Below, piece by piece: positions 6,144 through 15,900 of a DNA stretch of 34,988 nt; the stretch's first letter is position 1, and each line of letters starts with the position of its first letter. Made by a program: the position numbers and the translations under genes. Under the pieces are notes generated by a model. It made no database searches and was not told where the DNA came from. It saw only the letters and a list, made by a program, of their open reading frames with translations. Source of the DNA: a virus. The stretch is taken from positions 1 to 34,988 of IMG/VR virus record IMGVR_UViG_3300046533_000103, one strand, 5' to 3'.

Positions 6144-6656
6144 TTACGTTGCTGGATAGATTGTTCTGTACCGCAATATTGATCCTGCCAGCAGATGATA
6201 CGTGTCTGTTCGTGATGTTCTTGTTCCCCAACGTACTACCCAAGTTCCACCTGCTCCTCCGTGAGCACCTTTAAATAGGATTGGGGTCTTAGCAGCAGTT
6301 AAAGAATAGTCTGTGACATATACTATTGGTTGGATTGTAAATCTATCTGTCTTATCTGTAGATCCACCTTCAAGATTGAAGCTACCCGCAGTAGTTGGAG
6401 CAGATGAATACATGAATCCTCGAGTAGCATCTGAATCTTCACCGAAGCCTGTAATTATTTGAGGATTAGTATCAGAAACTGCTGTGGCATTGAAGAACAG
6501 ATGTACTTCAATCTCATAGAAGTTTCCAGATACCGTAGTGAAGGACAATTCTGTAGCATCATGAAGTCCAGCTGAAGTTGGACTAGTTAATGTGTCTGTA
6601 GTAGCTTTGACTATTTCAACTTCCCAAGCTCCAGATAACATTGTAGGTGCGGGCAT
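6144..6656 (-). CDS. Virion appendage protein, third copy of shared domain
   Basis: A 170-residue protein consisting essentially of one beta-rich domain. It shares a clear pattern with the protein encoded just upstream (6656-7087) and with the C-terminal part of the one before (7087-8310): W-x-hydrophobic-K at the start, ELSFTTVSGNFYEIEVH, a GAHGGAGGTW loop and a closing AGSILRYR. The ATG overlaps the previous stop (TAATG). It lies last in the tail-tip group, next to the endolysin, where receptor-binding or decoration proteins are often found. The paralogy is seen directly; a binding role is inference. Confidence 0.65.
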   Translation of the reverse strand: MPAPTMLSGAWEVEIVKATTDTLTSPTSAGLHDATELSFTTVSGNFYEIEVHLFFNATAVSDTNPQIITGFGEDSDATRGFMYSSAPTTAGSFNLEGGSTDKTDRFTIQPIVYVTDYSLTAAKTPILFKGAHGGAGGTWVVRWGTRTSRTDTYHLLAGSILRYRTIYPAT

Positions 6657-7087
6657 TATACTAGTCTGTATCTCATGTATGAGCCGGCTTTAATGGTTGT
6701 AGTTCCACCGGCTGAGTTTGCTGCCCATTGCACTCTCCATACTCCACCAAAACCTAGAATCGAACCGTCAAGAAAAAGTGTTCTTACTGAAGTAAATGCT
6801 CCATAAGTAATAGCTGTTCGGATATTCTTGATATTAGTTCCGTGTCCACCATCAGTTGTTGTAGCTCCTGCGGAAACAACAAAACCTGTATCTGCATTTG
6901 TATTCTCTCCGATTTGTAATTTCAAATCTGGTGTTCCTGAACTCGACACATATGCGATTACTAGAACAATCTCATAAACTCGATTTGCTATAGTAGTAAA
7001 GAAGAAATTATTTTCATCATGTACAATAGTGCTAGATGTAACCTCATCCGACGGCTTGACAATGATTGCATCCCAGTAAGGTGTCAT
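6656..7087 (-). CDS. Virion appendage protein, second copy of shared domain
   Basis: A 143-residue single-domain beta-rich protein, paralogous to its two neighbours. It has the opening YWDAIIVKPSDE, the central NNFFFTTIANRVYEIVLV, a Gly-rich FGGVWRVQW loop and a closing AGSYMRYRLV. It joins both neighbours by TAATG overlaps (at 6656 and 7087), implying coupled translation and similar amounts. Identity to the neighbours is concentrated in these motifs, so the copies have diverged substantially. The placement between tail-tip genes and lysis genes suggests a tail appendage or host-recognition subunit, which is not proven. Confidence 0.65.
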   Translation of the reverse strand: MTPYWDAIIVKPSDEVTSSTIVHDENNFFFTTIANRVYEIVLVIAYVSSSGTPDLKLQIGENTNADTGFVVSAGATTTDGGHGTNIKNIRTAITYGAFTSVRTLFLDGSILGFGGVWRVQWAANSAGGTTTIKAGSYMRYRLV

Positions 7088-8310
7088 TAGTTAAGTAACC
7101 TGTATCTGAGGAATGATCCCGCATGAACAATAACAGGAGTACCGGAAGCACCACTGACAGCTTGACAAAACTCAAATCTGAATATACCTCCAGCACCCGC
7201 ATGAGCACCCCGTAGAATTGCGACCCTTTTATTAGTTGCTGTACCAGCTGCTCCACGTAATGTTGAATCCGTTAAAGTTGTACTTAACCAACCTCCAATT
7301 GGAGTTACCCTTCCAGTACCAAAAATATTCAAAGCACCATGCATCTGAGATGTGGATTCATACCCTCCCAAGGAAATACCACCAGCAGTACCTCCCGTGG
7401 GATTTGAATAAATAACCACAATATCTATTTCGTAAAATTTTCCTGACACTGTTGTGAAGAATAATTCATTATCATCTAGGATGCTATTGCCTCCAATAGA
7501 TCTATCAGCGGCTTTAAATATAACTGCTGTCCAAGGATACGGCTCCACTGTCTCTACTGATCGCATCAGTTGTTGCCATTCTCCGAATGCAAACCCCCAC
7601 AGTGCTTTATCACCGGTTCCAAACCTTGAAAATTCACGCCAGCTACCACCTGTAAATGCCCATACACTTTTTGCGGCAGGACCATGAAATGTAACATCGC
7701 CTACGGAAGTTACTAAGGCATCAGCAAATGTCGGCGGCATTGGGAAGACTCCGCCGTTGAACATACTAAGATCAGTAGAGGTATCATCAAACTTGAGAAG
7801 ATCGCTAGCACCATATGAAGTTCCGATTTTGATGTTTCTAATCAATACTATTTGATGATAGTCGTTAGAAGTAGAAGAATGCCCAATTGTCATTGTACCT
7901 GCTGCTGATGAAGTCGTAAAAGAGTAGGATGCAGTAACAGCACCGATTTTAGGTGCATGGCCATGAGCTAGCTCCACAGGTAGCCAAGTATCAGCAATAA
8001 TTGGTGTAGTGAATACATCGTTGGGAAATGAGGCATTTAAATATTGTACCCAAAAGATAGCAACTCCCGAGTCCGCTGTCCATAAAACTTCGATTTGACT
8101 CGACTCTTCTGCTCTGTGATCAAATATTTTTGTTCCGGTAATATGATCTAAATAGAGATCAATAGATGCTTGAGGTATATAAATTTCGAAATAGAAGTAC
8201 CACCCGGTAGCCATTGCAGGTAAAGCATGAAACAAAGCAGCACTAACCGTATCAGCATCCACATCGGGATCGTAGATTGGCACTGGATCGAATTCTATGT
8301 ATGTGCTCAT
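7087..8310 (-). CDS. Tail-tip protein with shared C-terminal domain
   Basis: A 407-residue protein. The ATG at 8310 is chosen over an upstream TTG because it gives an ATGA overlap with the preceding gene. Residues about 1-185 look like a lectin/concanavalin-type beta sandwich (GWYFYFEIYIP, VLIRNIKIGTS, LKFDD). Residues about 190-255 are a linker with two short Trp-containing repeats (SVWAFTGGSWREFSR, ALWGFAFGEWQQLMR). Residues about 257-407 are the first of three tandem paralogous domains (WTAVIFKAADR, ELFFTTVSGKFYEID, GAHAGAGGIFRFE, HAGSFLRYRL). It is probably a fibre or minor tail protein with a peripheral domain duplicated into the next two genes. Confidence 0.7.
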   Translation of the reverse strand: MSTYIEFDPVPIYDPDVDADTVSAALFHALPAMATGWYFYFEIYIPQASIDLYLDHITGTKIFDHRAEESSQIEVLWTADSGVAIFWVQYLNASFPNDVFTTPIIADTWLPVELAHGHAPKIGAVTASYSFTTSSAAGTMTIGHSSTSNDYHQIVLIRNIKIGTSYGASDLLKFDDTSTDLSMFNGGVFPMPPTFADALVTSVGDVTFHGPAAKSVWAFTGGSWREFSRFGTGDKALWGFAFGEWQQLMRSVETVEPYPWTAVIFKAADRSIGGNSILDDNELFFTTVSGKFYEIDIVVIYSNPTGGTAGGISLGGYESTSQMHGALNIFGTGRVTPIGGWLSTTLTDSTLRGAAGTATNKRVAILRGAHAGAGGIFRFEFCQAVSGASGTPVIVHAGSFLRYRLLN

Positions 8311-10652
8311 ACGTGTACCCAATTCCCGTCTACACGAATGTGCAATCCTTTAAGTGAGAATGATGGTAGAGGAGTAGTGGCTGGATAGATGCCCTCGATG
8401 ATCAGACTCCAATCACCTTCATATGCAAAAGCTGTCATGGTATCAACAGCAGGTGATCTACCACGACCCCCTGAAGTAAAATCGGAATATGATACTGATA
8501 TCGTCTCCCAAGTAGTTCCTCTATCTGCACTCATATAGATGACGATCATTCCAGGAATAAATCCAAATGATATCTCTCTATTCTGTACTACTTTAAATCT
8601 ATAGAACCAGTTTTCGGAAACCTGTAGAATATCCCCTGTCCCAGTAGAGTCATCAAATTGAATATACATTCCATTGTCGGTGATCTGAAAGAGGACTCGT
8701 AGTACTGGCATCTCGATACCACCAAAGGCTTCTATATTGAGATCCCTATATACAGTCTGAAATCCTTGAGCCTTTAATCCTATCTCGAATGTATGATCAT
8801 CAGGACCATAAGTATTTACTGGATCATAGTGTACATAGGTGGGAGCATCTGAATACCAAAGATCAATTCCACCATTGTCAGCATTATTACCTGGACTTAG
8901 TTTGATTCCTTCTGGTGTTAACTCTACGGTGCTAAGAGGATCATAAGAAGTATCTGCTTTCAACACTCCTAAATCTCCTTCAATGACATTCTGATAGGTA
9001 AAAGTATTTCCTGTCGGTGGTTCATGGCCACCTTGCCATAATGTATTCCAAACAGTACTCATTGGAATAGTTGGTGGAGCAATCCAATCATCAACTGAAC
9101 CTGAATAGTTAGCAGCACCAACATCGAAGTCACTCTTATAACGTATACCGATAGAATCTTCAACTTCAATCCAAGTCCAATGCAATGGAATTGTTGTTCC
9201 AGAACCAAACTGACCAAATCTAATTTGTGCTGGAGGGAATGGGATACCTGTTATCTGTGTTGGCAACCAAAAGAAACTCCAGGTTCTTGATCCGTAACCT
9301 GAAACAGTAGGTCCATATAGGGCTGAGATTGCTGTATCATTTCCATTCCCAACATGGTAGATAGAACCACTTGTAGGATCTAAACTAAAAACATATGGAG
9401 TAGTTCCAGTGACATAATTCTTTAGGGTCGTGCCTGTGTCATCTACAATATTATATGACCTTGATGAACTTGAAGAAGCAGAACACTTGAACTTCAAACC
9501 CCGAATCATTGTACCATCTGCTTTTTCAAGTGCAACAAAGAATTTAGATTCATCTCCAACGGTAGCAATGTTATCAAAGTCACTCCATTGAATCTGCCAA
9601 TTATACCATAGTCTCTGATCACCAGATGTATCAGAGTTAGTCCAGGGAACTACAATATCTCCTGCACTCGACGGATAGATTCTACTCGTAGCCACACCAG
9701 GATCAGGTATTTCAGGATTGGTTGCTACTATTCCCTGCTCAGGATGGAACCACCATTCTAGATTAAAATTTCCACCCCAGTCATCCATGATATCGGCTGT
9801 ATTTGTACCTCCATATTGACTTACTCCGAAATAGTAAGTTGTTCCTACTTCAACATATTGATCCAGAGTTTCCAGATAGCCATCATCGCCATTTATAGTT
9901 ATGGTTCCACCGAAATCAACAAATGCCAATTCTTCTAAACTACCTGGACTTCCCTTGTATGAACCCATAATTGCATCATCCAAGTCCCATCCTATTTGTG
10001 TCAATGTATCTCTAGGATAATGAGTCCTGAATCGAATAAGTCCATTTACTGTAGGAATGTATTTAAACCAAACTGTTGCATACCCGTAAGAATGACTATA
10101 TGGATTTGAGGGATCAGAAAGAATATCATCTGATTCGGGAGTAGCACCTATACAAGTTCTGTCAAATTGGTCACCTTCAACACCTACTAGTTCTTCTGCA
10201 TTAGCTACATCATCATTAGCTGGGGGAGCTGCATATTCCCAAGTATAAGAATATGTACATGGAATATTATTTACGGAGAAGATTTTGATTTTATAACTTG
10301 TTCCTGCCACCAGTCTTAGTACATTAAAATCTTCCGATGGATTCGACGAACTGGCTCCCGAACCTAGGACAGCAAATTGATTCGTAAAAGAACCCGCAGA
10401 AGTACTCCCTTCAAAGAAAAGTACCGCCATATACGCTGTTGGATATGTAACATGATCTATCTGGAAATGGACTTTGTATGTTCCTGTTACGGCCGGCGTA
10501 TACTCATACCATACAGACATGTCAGGACCAGGAGCATAGTAAATCAATTCTCCTGTTTCTGTAGTAGCCTCAGCAGTAGTTCCACTTACGGAACCACTAG
10601 CTCCAGTAAGAGTTATTCTGTTGGCATAATCGTCGTTAACCGGAGGGGCCAT
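8307..10652 (-). CDS. Large minor tail protein with paired NDD-type beta domains
   Basis: A 781-residue beta-rich protein. It begins with two related domains: PPVNDDYANRITL ... SVWYEYTPAVTGTYKVHF (about residues 3-140), and PPANDDVANAEEL ... TVWFKYIPTVNGLIRFRT (about 143-300). The NDDxAN opening and WY/WFxYTP core resemble the pre-peptidase C-terminal-like beta sandwich found in exported and virion proteins. The central part holds a carbohydrate-module-like region, and the C-terminal third (about 540-781) resembles the lectin-like domain of the next protein. The ATG overlaps the preceding stop (TAATG). Together with the neighbouring tail-tip genes it probably forms peripheral tail structures that contact the cell. 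The specific family name is uncertain. Confidence 0.72.
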   Translation of the reverse strand: MAPPVNDDYANRITLTGASGSVSGTTAEATTETGELIYYAPGPDMSVWYEYTPAVTGTYKVHFQIDHVTYPTAYMAVLFFEGSTSAGSFTNQFAVLGSGASSSNPSEDFNVLRLVAGTSYKIKIFSVNNIPCTYSYTWEYAAPPANDDVANAEELVGVEGDQFDRTCIGATPESDDILSDPSNPYSHSYGYATVWFKYIPTVNGLIRFRTHYPRDTLTQIGWDLDDAIMGSYKGSPGSLEELAFVDFGGTITINGDDGYLETLDQYVEVGTTYYFGVSQYGGTNTADIMDDWGGNFNLEWWFHPEQGIVATNPEIPDPGVATSRIYPSSAGDIVVPWTNSDTSGDQRLWYNWQIQWSDFDNIATVGDESKFFVALEKADGTMIRGLKFKCSASSSSSRSYNIVDDTGTTLKNYVTGTTPYVFSLDPTSGSIYHVGNGNDTAISALYGPTVSGYGSRTWSFFWLPTQITGIPFPPAQIRFGQFGSGTTIPLHWTWIEVEDSIGIRYKSDFDVGAANYSGSVDDWIAPPTIPMSTVWNTLWQGGHEPPTGNTFTYQNVIEGDLGVLKADTSYDPLSTVELTPEGIKLSPGNNADNGGIDLWYSDAPTYVHYDPVNTYGPDDHTFEIGLKAQGFQTVYRDLNIEAFGGIEMPVLRVLFQITDNGMYIQFDDSTGTGDILQVSENWFYRFKVVQNREISFGFIPGMIVIYMSADRGTTWETISVSYSDFTSGGRGRSPAVDTMTAFAYEGDWSLIIEGIYPATTPLPSFSLKGLHIRVDGNWVHV

Positions 10653-11263
10653 TATGTACCTGGAATCCCACCAATTACTACCGTGATAGAGAAATTTCTA
10701 GTGACAGTATCTCTATTAGCAATACCAAATGTAACAGCATCTCCCATAGCTGCCCATCCACCAAAGCTTAGGAATTCTGCTGGTGGAGTAGCTGATGTTA
10801 CTTGCCAACATTCTTGTGCTGCACCTAGATTCCCTCCTACATTAAAACCAGCATAATAAGATTTACCTGTTGTCAATACAGCTGTGGAAGAAAATAACGC
10901 CGTAAATACATAGAATCCAGGAATCCCAATTGTAGGTGCAGAGGGTATAGAAAGATCAAGAATAGCTGTTCCACCCAATGATGCCCATGACATATTTGCT
11001 CCGGCTCCTGCGCCAACTACAAGATCAGCAGAACCAGGAGTACTGTATTGAGTATTACTACCCGCAATACCAGTAGTAGGAGCATCACCTAATGCTTGCC
11101 CAATTACTATATCACCTTCGGCTCCTATAGGCATATGGTCTGCATCATAGAATCGAAGATTTGTAGACTTCCTGTTCTTGAGTGAGTTGACCTGTTGCTG
11201 AAGTTCCTTAACCTGTTTCATGAGAGACAGGATCGTATCGCTATCAACAGGTCTACTGGTCAT
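10652..11263 (-). CDS. Minor tail protein with N-terminal coiled coil
   Basis: A 203-residue protein. Residues about 8-32 form a short coiled coil (ILSLMKQVKELQQQVNSLK), a usual trimerisation element in tail proteins. It is followed by a DADHMPIGAEGDIVIG segment and a beta-rich remainder with small residues, in the style of a fibre head or tail-tip knob. It starts with ATG in an ATGA overlap with the preceding hub-like protein gene and ends in a TAATG overlap. The position between the hub-like gene and the large tail-tip gene supports a minor tail role. No enzymatic motif is seen. Confidence 0.68.
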   Translation of the reverse strand: MTSRPVDSDTILSLMKQVKELQQQVNSLKNRKSTNLRFYDADHMPIGAEGDIVIGQALGDAPTTGIAGSNTQYSTPGSADLVVGAGAGANMSWASLGGTAILDLSIPSAPTIGIPGFYVFTALFSSTAVLTTGKSYYAGFNVGGNLGAAQECWQVTSATPPAEFLSFGGWAAMGDAVTFGIANRDTVTRNFSITVVIGGIPGT

Positions 11264-12435
11264 GACTCTGCGTGGTACTGGTAGATTTGGTTGAGCTTAA
11301 ATGCAGCAGTAAGATTCCCCTGATTGTCTGATGTACCATCAATTGAAACAATCTCCTGTGCCGAATCAATTGTATGCCCTTCAAGATCAGCCGTAACCCA
11401 GATAGCTACACCAGGCTGGAATCTAGTCCAGAAATTAGTAATAGCTTCTGGTACGACCGTGACTTCAATTTCATGTACCGGATTCACTCCAAACAACAGT
11501 TTGTTTCGAGTCAATCCGATAACCTGATTCCTATCAATTATGCTATCGAAACTTGCTTCGGACTCGAGAAGTCTGTATGTAGCAGAAGCAGGATTGTATT
11601 GCCTAACAGATGCCAGCGTTGATGATTGGCTCTGACCATAGCCAAGAACTCGTGTTGCATCGGGGCCAGTATTCGTAAACGACACATAGAACACTCCATC
11701 AGTATTGGTATCTGTACTATCGAAAACCTTCTCTGCTAAGCTAGGAGTATTCCACACGTTAACATTGTATCTATGCGGAGCGGCACGACGCATTACTTTA
11801 TTGTTGTCCATCCAGAAATCGAACATACCTGGGTCTTGCTGTGCTAGGAACTGGAACTTACTAAGAATGTTCTCAGTGTCAAGATTACTAACTCCGAAGG
11901 TATCAATCGTATGCCCGATGTTTGCAAGTGAGTAGGTATAGTCCAATGTATTGACTGGATCGAATAACTGAAGGACATTGAGCAAGTCCTTCATAACGAC
12001 CATTGAGTCAACTGGAGTCTGTGTATAGTATGCAAAGTCAGTAGGAGGATCACCAAGCGTAGCAACGGATAGAGTCCCAACCTTTCTAGCCCACAGGTTA
12101 GGATCACTACCATCGAAGGGCCAGAATCTTCTCTCGAAGTAATGCAACCAGCCCTTACCCGCAATCTTAACGTGTTCCTCATTACTTGCCATAGAATACA
12201 TGGTATGTATTCCAGACATAATTGTTACAGGGCCGAACGTACTGTTGTCGATCAACTCAAAGTCAGTACGATATGGACCGATCATATCGGGACTTACTTG
12301 CGCCCTCGAGAGTTCGTAAGAAATATCGTGTGGACCGTTTTCACCCTTGTTCAATGTAAAGGCCAGATTCTCTGGCCTGAACGTGTTGATGACGGTTCCG
12401 TCATGCTGTTTATGTTTAACTGTGATATCAGACAT
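11260..12435 (-). CDS. Tail-tip hub-like minor tail protein
   Basis: A 391-residue protein. The N-terminal half resembles the hub fold found in siphovirus tail-associated proteins: RPENLAFTLNKGENGPHDISYEL, a SGIHTMYSM strand, then AGKGWLHYFERRFWPFDG. A long central domain follows (about residues 150-330), and the end has a beta segment (PGVAIWVTADLEG, IVSIDGTSD) like that of actinophage minor tail proteins. Position agrees: it is the second gene after the tape measure, where hub proteins lie. The ATG overlaps the preceding stop by 8 nt. No peptidase motif was identified. The exact family is not certain. Confidence 0.68.
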   Translation of the reverse strand: MSDITVKHKQHDGTVINTFRPENLAFTLNKGENGPHDISYELSRAQVSPDMIGPYRTDFELIDNSTFGPVTIMSGIHTMYSMASNEEHVKIAGKGWLHYFERRFWPFDGSDPNLWARKVGTLSVATLGDPPTDFAYYTQTPVDSMVVMKDLLNVLQLFDPVNTLDYTYSLANIGHTIDTFGVSNLDTENILSKFQFLAQQDPGMFDFWMDNNKVMRRAAPHRYNVNVWNTPSLAEKVFDSTDTNTDGVFYVSFTNTGPDATRVLGYGQSQSSTLASVRQYNPASATYRLLESEASFDSIIDRNQVIGLTRNKLLFGVNPVHEIEVTVVPEAITNFWTRFQPGVAIWVTADLEGHTIDSAQEIVSIDGTSDNQGNLTAAFKLNQIYQYHAES

Positions 12436-12916
12436 GCCACACGTAATCCGCGGAAGTATTCCGATAGAAGTACGGTCTGAAAGACTTGAAGGTCATTGTC
12501 ATCTTACCACCAGAAGGTGACAGTCCTCCACGAGGAATCGTGGGAGCAGATTCAACCACCACAGGGATCGTCCAATCCTCTGTAATACCTGCTGGTCTAA
12601 TGGTAAGTGTTCCTTGCGTTCTACTTGTCTGGACAGTAGTAGGAGCAACCATGAGCTTCTGCAACGTACTATGCCAGAACGTGTGAAAGTTCTGTGGGGT
12701 GTCGGCAAGCACATCAGCTTCGATATAAGTATGCAGCATAGTGTAGTAGGTGAAGGTTGCCCAGGAAGCATTCCCCTCCATGTGGGATCGGTCCGTAGAT
12801 TCCTCTCCCACTTCGTAATGACAATCAGTCAAGGCAATATAGCCCGATGATGTGATTGCCATTAGGAAGTCAACGGTCTGTGCGACGTTATTCGTGAACT
12901 GAAATTTATCGTACAT
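12428..12916 (-). CDS. Distal-tail-like minor tail protein
   Basis: A 162-residue protein encoded immediately after the tape measure (TAATG junction at 12916), the standard place of the distal tail protein that caps the tube. It is beta-rich, with an aromatic N-terminus (YDKFQFTNN) and an IALTDCHYEVGEE segment, and ends in a strand-rich tail (GKMTMTFKSFRPYFYRN). At 162 residues it is shorter than the two-domain distal tail proteins of many Gram-positive siphoviruses, so it may represent only the ring-forming part. The assignment rests mostly on order and size, not on a diagnostic motif. Confidence 0.55.
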   Translation of the reverse strand: MYDKFQFTNNVAQTVDFLMAITSSGYIALTDCHYEVGEESTDRSHMEGNASWATFTYYTMLHTYIEADVLADTPQNFHTFWHSTLQKLMVAPTTVQTSRTQGTLTIRPAGITEDWTIPVVVESAPTIPRGGLSPSGGKMTMTFKSFRPYFYRNTSADYVWHV

Positions 12917-15900
12917 TATTTCCGATTCCTGTAGAAGAAGTGTGTACGGCGCAACATATGTTGCAGACTCTCACCCTTATGCGAAGGATGGATATTGTAC
13001 GTTACACGGTTGTCATGCACAACATAGTTACCCTTACCCTTACCAGAAGCTCCGCCTCTACTATCAACTGCTGCGGCAGCTCCCGCCCTCGTTGGCTTAG
13101 TTGTTGCAAGCATATGAGTACCTGGGAACAACTTAGCAATCATCTTCTTCATTGCCATTTGTAGTGCAACATCTTCATCTCGCATACCTGCTGCAATAGC
13201 AAGTGCTACGGCCCTACCATGAGAGCGCCACTTCTTTAGCTCAGACTTTAGTTCAGCCATAGCAGCAACATGAGCGTCATGTTGCCCGCGCTTGAACCAC
13301 TTGACATACTTAGCAAACATTGCTGGACTCTGTTGCAGTAATACATCAAGCTGTTTCTGCGCCTCAGGACCTAGTTGTCTAATCTGACTAACTAGCTCAT
13401 CAGGTGCACCACGCTTGCGTAGCTTCGACAAAGAACCCTGGAACTTCTCAGCGTGCTGAACAGACATTCTCATATCTGTCAGCAAATCTTTTGGTCGAGC
13501 AGAGAATCCAAATTGCTGTCGCCTGCCCATGATAGAACCTGTCATCCACGGACCCTGGAAGATAGTTCCTAAGTCTGACTGATACTGTTGGAAGGCAGAC
13601 TGAGAAATCTGCATCAGGTTCGACATAACAGACTTCATCGTAGACTGTGCATCCTGTTGTCTCTTGAGCTGCTTCTTGTATTCTTCATCAATCAGTTTCT
13701 TACGCTTCTTGGCTTCGCTCTCTACGGTCTTGGTGCTAGTCTTTTCTAGTGCATCCTTAGCAGCGTAATAGTTTTCAGCGATAGTTTGCTGATCGCCATA
13801 CTGAGCTTTAGTTAATGCCTTCTCTGCGGCAGAAATCTTCGCTGATAATGCAATAGAAGGATGCTTAGCTAGTTCCTTGTTCATCTTCCTAATGTTCCCA
13901 ACCATCGCAGTAATCTGTGCCTGCGTATGCGTTGCTATACCAGCACCAAATTGATCCATCATCCCGAAAATTTCTGACCATGCCTTCTTTTGTTTTGCTG
14001 TCATATTCAATGTAGCCTTGGCCACATACGCATCATAAATCTGCCATGCTTTATATGCTTCCTCGGGAGATGATGCATTATTCAGATTTTGCTGTAACTT
14101 ATATGCCTTACGAAGTGCAGCAGCATATTGAGCAGAATCAAATTGTGTAGCCCACGATCTAGGAGCCTGTGATGGTCGATAACCTTCTCTTGCTACAAAT
14201 CCCGTTCCAGTCTTAGGTTGAATTGGATGTAATACTAAACCTAAGTGATGCTTCAATGCTGCAAAATCTTTTGGATCAATAATGTCTTTGTAGATATTCA
14301 GATCGGCCATACTCATTGCTCCGGCAGAAGCAAGACGGAACAGATTTGGAACATCAATGCTGGCTCTCAATGCTGCCTTATCTCTTCTTCTCGATTCAGC
14401 AGCCCAACCGAAAGTAAGCATATTAGCCTGCTTCGCTACTCCTCCAACATGTTTTGCTACTTCCGGCAAACTACTGAATAAGGCATTAGCTTCTGGGCCA
14501 CCGTGATCACTAATCCATTTTCGGAATTTCTTATACTGTGGAGTTTGCAAAATAGACACAGCAATGATAACCCCCACAGTAAGTCCGTTCAGTCCTAGTA
14601 ATGCGACTCTAGTAGCTGCTATTTCTCCCCTAGCTATCTTAGCCTGATTCCCCATCATAAGAAAGCTATTAATAATGGTTTGGATAGTCCAGACTGTAGC
14701 CAGTGCAGAAAGAACCTTCAGAATAGTATGTAGGCCACCAAGAGCGTCTGTCATTCTTTTAACTAGGCCAGGATTCTGAACGAACAAAAGAGTCAAAGCT
14801 GTAAGTGCAGCGCCAAGAATTCCCATTCTTGCAGAAACGAATCCTGCTTCTACACCTAGAGCCTTTAGTCCTGCGCCCCCACCAATTGCACCTTTTAGGG
14901 TTTTCATACTAATGATGAACAAAGCAAAACCACCAGCAATAGATGCAATAACACCTGCTGCTAGTGTGCCAATTGCGATCCACGCAGCCCAATGTCCAAT
15001 ATTCCTCTTCTGTGCATCTGAGAGATTATCGAATCCACGAGCAATATACTGTATGGGCTTAATTGCAGCAAGTAGCATTGGAATTACTGATGCACCAAGT
15101 TCCAAAGCAAGTGCGTGCATTTGTGTCATAAAGGTTGCCCACTTAACCCCAGGTGATTCCTGCATGGCCTTACGCGAACGTTCGAGTTCTTTTTGGTCAG
15201 CAGTTGTAGCTTTCAAGACACGCTGATATTCGGGGAACTGTAAAATAAATCCTTGTAATGCTCTACGTGCTTGAACAGTACCTTGATTACCAGATACAGT
15301 CTTGAAGAAGTTAGTTAACGTAACACCGCTTTTAGCGAGGTCCGGCATTCTGTTAATAAGGATTTGCAGAACTTCATTAAGTGGCTTCAAGTTACCACTA
15401 GTGTCAGTGATTTCTTTTGCAAGGTTCTCAAATCCGGCCTTTGGATTTGCTGCAAATCTTTGGAATTGTTCCATCATCCTTGCGATACCAGCAGCAGTAA
15501 CTCCTGTAGACGGAAGAAGCCTAGACAAGAATGCGAGAGCACCATTCATCTGCTCAATCGACTGATGTGCTCCGTGAAATGCAGGAGCCAACTGGTTCAT
15601 TGTCTGTGTATACTGATCGACAGTTAGGCGACCAAATCGAACGGTAGCAAGTGTCGATGCAGCAAGCTTCTGAAAACCCTTCATATTGTCGCCGGAAATC
15701 TGCCAGTTGTTGGCTAGAGTAATAAGTGCATCAGATACGTCCTGAATCGAACCCCTCATCCCACCTGCAACCCACACGTCACCAAACAACTTAAGCAGTT
15801 TTGTACCGCCACCAAAAGTTACCTGCATAGATGAATAAATGTTATAAAGAGCATCTGTCAGGTCAGTTGAACTTGCAGGAACAGTTTGCATTGTTTTTAG

